A DNA stretch of 28,507 nucleotides from positions 1 to 28,507 of the forward strand of contig CAKPNP010000015.1 in the NCBI GenBank assembly GCA_934169415.1. The letters are read 5' to 3'. This document shows, in pieces, positions 22,268 to 28,507 of this stretch. This DNA comes from an uncultured Bacilli bacterium. Its GTDB lineage: Bacteria > Bacillota_I > Bacilli_A > RF39 > UBA660. The translations under genes and the position numbers were made by a program. The notes under the pieces were generated by a model. It ran no database searches. It was given only the letters and a program-made list of their open reading frames with translations, and had not been told where the DNA came from. The number at the start of each line of letters is the position of its first letter. Position 1 is the first letter of the stretch.

Positions 22268-23080
22268 TTATGATTTTTTTTCTAGTTTAATTGATACTAT
22301 AAAACCTATTATAAAAAATATAAAATAATATAACTTAACTTTATTTTGCAATAATTTTATTAATAAAACAAATACTGAAGATAAAGAAAATCCAAGTATA
22401 GATGAATACATTAAACTTCTTTTATTTTTAAATAAATAATTCATTAATTTAGATAATAAAATTACTGTAACTATTATAGATAAAAAATATGGTATTAATA
22501 TATTTAAATTATTAAGGATTTCTTTTATACTGTTTAATGATGCAAGTAAGCTAAGTAACATTTCGTATAAACCTAATATCACTAAAACTGCTGTACCAGA
22601 TATTCCAGGTATAATCATTGTTATAGCATCAATTACTCCAATTATAAAATACATAAAATATTTTATAATTATATTATTAACTTCAATATTAAATACATTA
22701 TTAAATTTTAAAGATAATAACATAACTAAACTAAAACTTAAAATTAATGAAATATAAGATTTTTTATTTTTAAAATCTACCTCTTTAAATATTGGAATTA
22801 TACTACCAAGTATTAAACCAATAAATAATAACATAACAATTTGATAATAATTATTTAATAAATAAATTAAAAATTTACTTGTTAATGAAATTGATAAAAC
22901 TGCTCCTATTAAAAGTGGAAACAAAAAATTAAAATTTTTAATAGGATTTTTAAAAAAAGTAGCCATTGAGTCTAATGCTTTTTCGTACACCCCAAGCGAT
23001 ATAGCAAGTAACGCACCACTTACTCCAGGTATAATTTTACCAATACCTATTATAAAACCTTTAATTATAAGTTTTATCAT
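22268..23080 (-). CDS. DUF368 family polyprenyl-phosphate transporter
   Basis: A 270-residue membrane protein with about eight helices in two repeated halves. Each half opens with the family motif: GIGKIIPGVSGALLAISLGV near 12-31, and AITMIIPGISGTAVLVILGL near 150-170. DUF368 proteins (PopT) have been reported to return undecaprenyl phosphate across the cytoplasmic membrane for cell-wall and capsule synthesis; that role is taken from the family. The ATG at 23080 has AGGAGG before it. It lies 20 bases after trpS, in a six-gene operon. Confidence 0.88.
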   Translation of the reverse strand: MIKLIIKGFIIGIGKIIPGVSGALLAISLGVYEKALDSMATFFKNPIKNFNFLFPLLIGAVLSISLTSKFLIYLLNNYYQIVMLLFIGLILGSIIPIFKEVDFKNKKSYISLILSFSLVMLLSLKFNNVFNIEVNNIIIKYFMYFIIGVIDAITMIIPGISGTAVLVILGLYEMLLSLLASLNSIKEILNNLNILIPYFLSIIVTVILLSKLMNYLFKNKRSLMYSSILGFSLSSVFVLLIKLLQNKVKLYYFIFFIIGFIVSIKLEKKS

Positions 23081-23100
23081 ATTCCTCCTATATAGAAATT

Positions 23101-24102
23101 TTATTCAAAGTAATCAATTTTTATGCTTTTTTTAACTTCTTTCATAGTATCCTCTGCTACTAATTTAGCTTTTGAAGTTCCAGATATAAGTACTTTATCA
23201 ACTATTTCTGGATTTTCCATATAATATTTTCTTTTTTCTCTTATAGGATTTAAAAACGCTTCCATTCTACTAATTAATTCTTTTTTACAGTTAACGCATC
23301 CACGGCAACCATTTCTACATTCACTTTCTACAGTTTCTAAGTTAGGATTAGAAAGTAATTTATGATAATAATAAACCATACATACATCTGGATTTGCCTT
23401 ATCATCTTTTCTTATTTTATTAGGATCTGTAACACTTGACATAACTTTTTTTGTTATAGTATCAGTATCATCAGTTAAAAATATAGCATTTCCTAAACTT
23501 TTTCCCATTTTTTCATTACCATCTAGACCTTTAATTCTTGATGTTTTAGTTAAAAGTTGACTAGGGAGTATTAATGTATCACCATATATAGAATTAAACT
23601 TTTTAACTATTTCTCTACATTGTTCTATTAATGGTGCTTGGTCTTCACCTACTGGTATTACTTCTCCTTTAAAACAAGTAATATCCGCAGCTTGACTAAC
23701 TGGATAACCTAAAAAACCATATGTAACTGATTCTCCATTTTCACCAAATAAATTTCTTTTTTGTTTAATTTCTGTTTTTATAGTAGGATTTCTATATAAT
23801 CTTGAAATAGTTACTAAATTGGAATAATATACTGTAAGTTCTGCTATTTCTGGTATCATTGATTGAATAAAGATTGTAGTATTCTCTTTTATTCCACAAG
23901 ATAACAAATCTATCGTAACTTCTCTTACATTTTTTCTTACCTTATCTGGATTATCAAAATTATCAGTTAAAGCTTGAACATCTGCTATTTCTATAAATGT
24001 GTTATATTCATCTTGCAATCTAACCCAATTTTTTACTGTACCAAAATAATGTCCTAAATGAAGATTACCTGTTGGTCTTAGACCTGTTAAAATAGTTTTC
24101 AT
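23101..24102 (-). CDS. trpS: Tryptophanyl-tRNA synthetase with probable iron-sulfur motif
   Basis: A class Ic synthetase charging tRNA-Trp, 333 residues. ATP motifs: HLGH at 15-18 inside TGLRPTGNLHLGH, and KMGKS at 198-202. The nucleotide-binding segment G-E-D-Q-A-P is at 152-157. Cysteines 241, 262, 269 and 272 give C-x20-C-x6-C-x2-C, close to the pattern described for the [4Fe-4S] cluster of the Thermotoga TrpRS; C266 is an additional cysteine. The extra cysteine-rich insert is absent from Bacillus TrpRS. The ATG at 24102 has GGGGTGA upstream, inside the patatin gene. No T-box precedes it; it lies in the middle of an operon. Confidence 0.95.
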   Translation of the reverse strand: MKTILTGLRPTGNLHLGHYFGTVKNWVRLQDEYNTFIEIADVQALTDNFDNPDKVRKNVREVTIDLLSCGIKENTTIFIQSMIPEIAELTVYYSNLVTISRLYRNPTIKTEIKQKRNLFGENGESVTYGFLGYPVSQAADITCFKGEVIPVGEDQAPLIEQCREIVKKFNSIYGDTLILPSQLLTKTSRIKGLDGNEKMGKSLGNAIFLTDDTDTITKKVMSSVTDPNKIRKDDKANPDVCMVYYYHKLLSNPNLETVESECRNGCRGCVNCKKELISRMEAFLNPIREKRKYYMENPEIVDKVLISGTSKAKLVAEDTMKEVKKSIKIDYFE

Positions 24103-24105
24103 AAA

Positions 24106-25245
24106 TCACCCCATAATTGTATAAATAAATAAAGCTACTGTAAGTTCTTTATTAAATAAATTAAAAATATAACTATTTATTTTATCATTGTTTTTTAAAT
24201 TTGTATATATTGATTTTATAATTTTTTTCTTATCAAATATACTTTTTAATAATTCATAGTTATATGTATCAGATATTGTATTATTTATAGAATTAATTAT
24301 ATTTTTTTTAGTATCTTTATAAGTATATATATTTTCTTCTTTTACTTCAAACACTGAAAATGTATCTTCTATAATTTTTAACACATCAGATTCATTATCT
24401 AAAACAATATTGATATTATTGTTTTTAGCTATTAAATTAAATTTATCTTTATAATTCTTATAAAATTTTAATATTGTATTACGTTTAAACGTATATAAAT
24501 TTCCATCTAGTTTATTAAAACTTTTCATAGTATCATTATAACCTAGTTTGATTGTTCTATTTAAAGCATTAGTTTCAAAAACTAAAAATGAATTTATCTT
24601 ATTTCTTGGTCTAATGTATTTTATATTTATATTTTGATTTTTCACTTTTTTTACTATACCAACAGCTTCTAAGTCGACAGCTAATATATCAGTAGCACCA
24701 AGATCGATAGCTAAATTGATTGGCAAATTGTCATAGATTCCACCATCTATAAATGTTTCACCATTAACTTTAGTTGGTTTAAAAACAGGATAACATGTAG
24801 CAGAAGCCATAACGTATTCTGCTAACTTTTTAGGATTTGTATTTTTATTAGTTGCATATACTACTTCTTTATTAGTAACATTATATGTAACAACACCAAA
24901 AGTCATTTTAGAATTATACATTCTAGTAGGATTATAATTGTCATATACAATTTTTTGTATTTTTTTTGTGTCGACTCCACCCATTAATATTTTATTAGCA
25001 TAATTTTTTACTATATCGGAAGGCTCATTAACTACAAAATCATCATATATTTTTGAAAAATCAATGGTTTTCCATAATTCTAAACATTTATAATAATTAT
25101 TTTGGGCATACATCATACCATTTATCGCGCCTATTGAAGTACCTGTTACTATGTCATATTTTTTATGTAATTTTTTTAAGGCTTTAAAAACACCCATTTG
25201 ATATGCACCTTTTGCTCCTCCACCAGATAGTACCAATGCTTTCAT
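24106..25245 (-). CDS. Patatin-like phospholipase
   Basis: A 379-residue protein of the bacterial patatin family, serine acyl hydrolases acting on lipid esters. The oxyanion-hole motif LSGGGAKGAY is at 7-16. The nucleophile elbow G-T-S-I-G is at 35-39 with Ser37, and the catalytic aspartate is D167 in IDGGIYDNLP. No signal peptide is seen, so it should act in the cytoplasm or on the inner face of the membrane. The patatin domain ends around residue 210; the remaining 170 residues are K/N-rich and helical with no known domain. The ATG at 25245 has AGGAGG before it. It follows the unknown exported-protein gene by eight bases and precedes trpS by three. Confidence 0.92.
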   Translation of the reverse strand: MKALVLSGGGAKGAYQMGVFKALKKLHKKYDIVTGTSIGAINGMMYAQNNYYKCLELWKTIDFSKIYDDFVVNEPSDIVKNYANKILMGGVDTKKIQKIVYDNYNPTRMYNSKMTFGVVTYNVTNKEVVYATNKNTNPKKLAEYVMASATCYPVFKPTKVNGETFIDGGIYDNLPINLAIDLGATDILAVDLEAVGIVKKVKNQNINIKYIRPRNKINSFLVFETNALNRTIKLGYNDTMKSFNKLDGNLYTFKRNTILKFYKNYKDKFNLIAKNNNINIVLDNESDVLKIIEDTFSVFEVKEENIYTYKDTKKNIINSINNTISDTYNYELLKSIFDKKKIIKSIYTNLKNNDKINSYIFNLFNKELTVALFIYTIMG

Positions 25246-25253
25246 ATAACCTC

Positions 25254-26489
25254 CTATTTTGAATATACATTTAAAATTATATTTTTATTAAATTCTAATT
25301 CTTTATATTTAATTAAATTTTTAACGCCAAAATTTCTATTATATACTTTAATAGTATTATCATTTATATAATATACATAATTATCTATATAGAATATATT
25401 ATCTATAGAACCAGTTTCAAAAAGATAAGTTAAACCACTATTATCATTTAAATTAATTGAGTAAACATCATATCCGTGTCCATTATTTTTATACAAATAA
25501 TAATATCCTACTTCTACTCCTACTCTATCAATTCTTTCATATTCACTATCTTGATAATTAATTTCATTATATATAAATTTATTATCTTTAGCATCATTTG
25601 CGTTTATAGTATTCCAAGCACCATTATTATAATATTTTATAGTACTGTTTTTTATGATTGTTTTGTTATTAGGATTAATTTCATATTGTAATTTTCTATC
25701 TAAATCATATAAATATGCTTTATTATCAACTACTCCTTGTATAAAACTATCAAATGTAATTGCTGTATCAGTAGTGATCTTATCAGTTTTTAAATTAACT
25801 AAATCAACTAAATTAAATTCATTAGTTTCATATTCTTTATCGTAATCAGCAACTATATAATATTTATCAACAAAAACTCCTAATTTTTGATTATAAACAT
25901 CATTTTTAAATAAACTTATATTATATACTACTGAGTTAAAATTACTACTTATATCATATATACCTTTATAGTTTGATAATCCTATATAATGATTAGAAAT
26001 TAAGTTATTTTTATAAATATCTAATCCTTCTATAGTTGTATATTCTTCCTTATCTACAAATTTATTTATATCATAATTATTTATTTTAGAAATAAATGCA
26101 TCTAAATTTTCATCTTTTGAAACAATATCGTGGTAATAATAAATAACATCATTATTAATACACATCATATCATTTATAATAATATCATCTTTATAAATGG
26201 GTAAAATACATTCATATTTATCACTTTTGTAATACTTTATATCTTTTATTACATTAGAACTTTTATTAAAATTATAATTAGTTTGAAAATTAAATACATT
26301 TAAATCTGCCTTGATAGAAAATGTATAGTTATTTTCTTTGTAATTAGACGATTCATTTATAATAAATTCTATATTATCAGATAATATTTTATATTCTCCT
26401 GTTACGCCATTATTTAAAAAATTAAACATAGTTTGTAATCCACAAAGTAATACTAAAAGAATAATAAGCATTATAAATAGTCTTTTCAT
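25254..26489 (-). CDS. Unknown exported or membrane-anchored protein
   Basis: A 411-residue protein with an N-terminal signal or anchor (residues 4-20, leucine/isoleucine-rich). The rest is made of short beta strands rich in Y, N and D, with repeating motifs such as YYYHDIVS, YYIVADYD, KAYLYDLDRK and NYVYYINDN, as in beta-propeller-like proteins. I recognise no family. There is a cysteine near the end of the signal (C16), but the context is not a good lipobox. The ATG at 26489 follows AGGTGATAAA. It is the first gene of the six-gene operon and has a good SigA-type promoter. The protein may act outside the membrane. Confidence 0.7.
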   Translation of the reverse strand: MKRLFIMLIILLVLLCGLQTMFNFLNNGVTGEYKILSDNIEFIINESSNYKENNYTFSIKADLNVFNFQTNYNFNKSSNVIKDIKYYKSDKYECILPIYKDDIIINDMMCINNDVIYYYHDIVSKDENLDAFISKINNYDINKFVDKEEYTTIEGLDIYKNNLISNHYIGLSNYKGIYDISSNFNSVVYNISLFKNDVYNQKLGVFVDKYYIVADYDKEYETNEFNLVDLVNLKTDKITTDTAITFDSFIQGVVDNKAYLYDLDRKLQYEINPNNKTIIKNSTIKYYNNGAWNTINANDAKDNKFIYNEINYQDSEYERIDRVGVEVGYYYLYKNNGHGYDVYSINLNDNSGLTYLFETGSIDNIFYIDNYVYYINDNTIKVYNRNFGVKNLIKYKELEFNKNIILNVYSK

Positions 26490-26506
26490 TTTATCACCTA
26501 TTATTA

Positions 26507-26535
26507 ATTATATATTATTTTATTTTATTTTTCAA
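26507..26535 (-). promoter_or_regulatory. SigA-type promoter of the operon 26489-21204
   Basis: On the minus strand TTGAAA (26535-26530), 17 bases, TATAAT (26512-26507). Confidence 0.75.
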
Positions 26536-26611
26536 TAAATTGGGTTATTAATTCACACCATTTTAAATACAAGGAATATGCTATAGTAGAAATAATGAAA
26601 GGGTGGATTAT

Positions 26612-27046
26612 ATGTGTAATAATACAAATTCTGAGTCATGCAAATGCATACAAGAAATACTTACAGTTATAAATATCTTACAACAGAATGCTAATTGTAA
26701 TGATGCTTGTCTAGAAACATGTGACCGTGGTTTTCTAGGTTGTGGTGCTACAGTTTTAAATTGTAATACTAGACCAGTAATGTTATATACTTGCGGTAGT
26801 AACGGTACACCTTGGAGCATGCCAACAACTCGTGAAAATGTAGTATGTGGTGAGGAAGATGTTACTTGTTCAAGCGTATTTAGAGTTGAAAAAATAGACG
26901 GTTGCTGTGCTACATTTAGAGTATTAGCAAATAATACTGATGAAACAGATACAAATCCTTATGTAGCAACTAACTCATTTTTTACAATGAATTTAAATTG
27001 TTGTTGCTGTTTAAGATGCTTACCAGATACATTTGTATGCTTATAA
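26612..27046 (+). CDS. Spore coat/exosporium protein, CotZ/CotY/ExsY-like
   Basis: A 144-residue protein with 19 cysteines. The family signatures are visible: an N-terminal C-K-C-I-Q-E-I-L, a central [22 protein letters not shown] (in Bacillus CotZ: S-x-F-F-R-V-E-K-x-x-x-C-C-A-T) and an end [18 protein letters not shown]. Members form a disulfide-crosslinked two-dimensional lattice in the outer spore coat or exosporium. The ATG at 26612 has GGGTGG five bases before it. The gene is alone on the plus strand, with a terminator after it. Upstream, CACC and AATATGCT spaced by 15 bases faintly recall a SigK promoter (AC; CATAnnnT), but I do not rely on it. Confidence 0.85.
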   Translation: MCNNTNSESCKCIQEILTVINILQQNANCNDACLETCDRGFLGCGATVLNCNTRPVMLYTCGSNGTPWSMPTTRENVVCGEEDVTCSSVFRVEKIDGCCATFRVLANNTDETDTNPYVATNSFFTMNLNCCCCLRCLPDTFVCL

Positions 27047-27062
27047 ATTGACTAGATAAAAT

Positions 27063-27103
27063 AAAAACTGATATTTAGAATCATTTCTATTTATCAGTTT
27101 TTT
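27063..27103 (+). terminator. Terminator of the CotZ-like gene
   Basis: AAAAACTGATA and TATCAGTTTTTT pair around an inner TAGAA/TTCTA stem. The frame of the fmt remnant on the other strand runs into it, so the remnant ends here. Confidence 0.8.
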
Positions 27104-27104
27104 A

Positions 27105-27501
27105 TTACCATTTATTATTGCTATATATAGGAGCTCACCTTTTAATTTAGGTAGTAATGATGCATGTACATTAATACAACCAAGTCTTGGTGCATCAAGT
27201 AATTTCTTAGGTAATATTTGTCCGTATGCACAAGTTATTATTAAATCAGGATATAAATCAATAATTTCCTCATACCCATCTTTAATACGTTCTGGTTGCA
27301 AAGTTAAAATCGTATTTTTTAAAGTTTTTTTACTGGAGAATATTCAATTTCACCACGATTACCTTTTCTATCTGGTTGAGTTACAACTGCTCTAACTTTA
27401 TAATTATCAATTAAAACTTCTAGGATAGATACTGCAAAACTAGGTATTCCCATAAAAACAATTTGTAATTCTTTTTCTATATTTATATTAGATAAATTCA
27501 T
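27105..27501 (-). pseudogene. fmt: Truncated, frameshifted methionyl-tRNA formyltransferase
   Basis: The N-terminal part of Fmt, which formylates initiator Met-tRNA. The ATG at 27501 with AGGTAA opens the frame; IVFMGIPSFAVSILEVLI, then VVTQPDRKG, are clear. The frame stops at SPVKKL. One base of shift at a run of seven A (27335-27329 region) brings back [40 protein letters not shown] and [14 protein letters not shown] with the catalytic N and H. There a G and two further bases are missing compared with the expected G-G-A-P-I-x-R-A, and after NGNK the sequence turns into the terminator of the neighbouring gene. The catalytic aspartate and all of the C-terminal domain are lost. A working fmt, if any, must be elsewhere. 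Confidence 0.85.
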
Positions 27502-27563
27502 ATTATTACCTATTTAGGTATACAACAAAAATAAAGTATTGCAAACGTATGCACATAAATAAA

Positions 27564-27590
27564 AACTATCAAGTGATAGTTCTTATTTAT
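27564..27590 (-). terminator. Terminator of the Ig-like surface protein gene
   Basis: On the minus strand AACTATC, loop ACTT, GATAGTT followed by TTTATTT, directly after the stop codon at 27592-27590. Confidence 0.75.
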
Positions 27591-28507
27591 TAATTATAAA
27601 CATATATAGTTTTAGATGCTGTTCCTGTTATATTTTTATAATTAGATACTGCAGTACAATTTATTACGTAATTACTTCCGCCTGTTAATATATTAGTATT
27701 CGTTACAACTGTTCCATTTATTTTACATACCGTGCTTCCACCTTGAACACCATAATTAACTGGCTGACTTGGTATACTATAAGATGATCCGGCTTTAAAT
27801 GAAGCTGGTATTCCAGATAAGTCAATTGAAGGTCTTACAGTAATAATTCTTTTTGTTGAATTAACAACCCCTTGAGCTGTAGTAGCTGTACATTCTATCC
27901 AGTAGGTTGTTCCACCTGTTAATATATTAGTATTTGTTACAACTGTTCCATTTATTTTACATACCGTGCTTCCACCGTGATCACCATAATTAACAGCTGT
28001 TGGAATGCTGTATGAAGCACCTGAATAAAAATCGTCTGGTATTCCAGATAAATCTATAACTGGTTTTACCTGAATATCTTTCCTTATTGTAGTACTTAAG
28101 CCAGAAGAAGACGTTGCAGTGCAATACACAGGATATGCGGCTGGTCTTAAAACTGACGTATTAGTTACACTTGTGCCATTAATTGTACATGAAACGCTTC
28201 CACCTCCAGCACCAAAGGAATAACTAGATGGTAATTTATAATTATCTTTATAATTTATTATAGTTGGCAAATCGGCTAATGTAATTGTTGGCGTTGTTGT
28301 ATCCATATGTATATGTTGATTACTTGTCCATGCAGATACATTTCCTACGTAATCAACAGCTCTAAATCTTACATTATGTGAATGAAATCCATTTTCTGGT
28401 ATCCAATTTGAATTAATATTTCTATCTGCTGTTCCATTTCCATCTACATCTATTTGATAATAACTTACACCTATATTATCACTACTTGATAATGTTAAGT
28501 TATAATT
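27590..28507 (-). CDS. C-terminal part of a repeat-containing surface protein (Ig-like)
   Basis: The frame is open from the right edge, so the 305 residues seen are the C-terminal part; the N-terminus lies outside. The first 65 residues (SSSDNIGVSYYQIDVDGNG, then VRFRAVDYVGNVSAWTS) are a fibronectin/Ig-like fold with a calcium-loop-like D-x-D-G-N-G. There follow three repeats of about 78 residues, each with IDLSGIP, a Y-S-I-P motif, GGSTVCKINGTVVTNTNIL and a C-T-A strand, with two cysteines per repeat able to form an internal disulfide. Such proteins are cell-surface or secreted adhesin-like proteins. No LPxTG anchor or membrane helix is present at the end, so attachment would have to be at the N-terminus. 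Confidence 0.75.
   Translation of the reverse strand, partial: NYNLTLSSSDNIGVSYYQIDVDGNGTADRNINSNWIPENGFHSHNVRFRAVDYVGNVSAWTSNQHIHMDTTTPTITLADLPTIINYKDNYKLPSSYSFGAGGGSVSCTINGTSVTNTSVLRPAAYPVYCTATSSSGLSTTIRKDIQVKPVIDLSGIPDDFYSGASYSIPTAVNYGDHGGSTVCKINGTVVTNTNILTGGTTYWIECTATTAQGVVNSTKRIITVRPSIDLSGIPASFKAGSSYSIPSQPVNYGVQGGSTVCKINGTVVTNTNILTGGSNYVINCTAVSNYKNITGTASKTIYVYN
27681..27976 (-). repeat. Two near-identical 62-bp units, 234 bp apart
   Basis: 27681-27742 and 27915-27976 differ at one base. The period of 234 bp equals 78 codons, the length of one Ig-like repeat, and the third repeat (towards the right edge) is more divergent. This points to recent duplication or gene conversion inside the surface protein gene. 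Confidence 0.85.

Noticed and set aside
22268..26489. trpS operon as T-box controlled
   Set aside because: No T-box motif or specifier hairpin between the genes or before 26489; trpS begins three bases after the patatin stop.
27507..27520. Palindromic TACCTA/TAGGTA before the fmt remnant as an operator
   Set aside because: Six-base arms with a two-base loop in A/T-rich DNA; overlaps the ribosome binding site and the gene is dead.

Overview
The window is very A+T-rich and densely packed, with short intergenic gaps, AGGAGG/AGGTGA ribosome binding sites and the standard use of TGA as stop. It carries endospore genes: yqfC-yqfD, a GerA/GerC/GerB germinant receptor operon, a CotZ/ExsY-like coat protein and SigE/SigK-like sigma factors. 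It also carries a TrpRS with a probable iron-sulfur cysteine motif. Together these point to a spore-forming, probably anaerobic Firmicute of the Bacilli/Erysipelotrichia kind. The exact lineage cannot be read from the sequence alone. No tRNA, rRNA, CRISPR array, insertion sequence or phage gene was found.

Left part (1-4740, minus strand): an eight-gene operon yqfC, yqfD, a VanZ-like gene, ybeY, era, a 35-residue yqzL-like gene, a DUF1653 gene and recO. It is headed by a good SigE-type promoter. The order resembles the Bacillus yqfC-recO cluster, but phoH and the yqfF HD-hydrolase gene are missing and a VanZ-like gene stands in the gap. A divergent 49-codon gene has a SigA-type promoter whose -35 box overlaps the SigE-type -35 box. 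A partial gene leaves the left edge; its leader is duplicated at 13.0 kb.

Sigma block (4926-12787, minus): three SigE/SigK-like paralogues in tandem, one with a ruined region 4; a 470-residue RpoD-like protein with long extra N- and C-terminal parts; and, beyond valS, a 289-residue protein with a good region 4 but a barely recognisable region 2. valS and an unknown gene sit behind a T-box leader with a valine specifier codon (GUU).

Middle (13116-17308, minus): a PMCA-like calcium P-type ATPase, then a decayed stretch with an AAA_14/DUF4143-type ATPase remnant, a NUDIX hydrolase and a membrane PH-domain gene broken by a one-base lesion in a poly-A run.

Right part: gerA-gerC-gerB on plus (17450-21158), convergent with a six-gene minus operon (26489 to 21204). 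That operon encodes an unknown exported protein, a patatin phospholipase, TrpRS, a DUF368 lipid-carrier transporter, a deoxyribosyltransferase-like protein and a P-loop kinase-like protein. Next come the CotZ-like coat gene (plus), a truncated multiply frameshifted fmt remnant, and the C-terminal part of a surface protein with Ig-like repeats running off the right edge.
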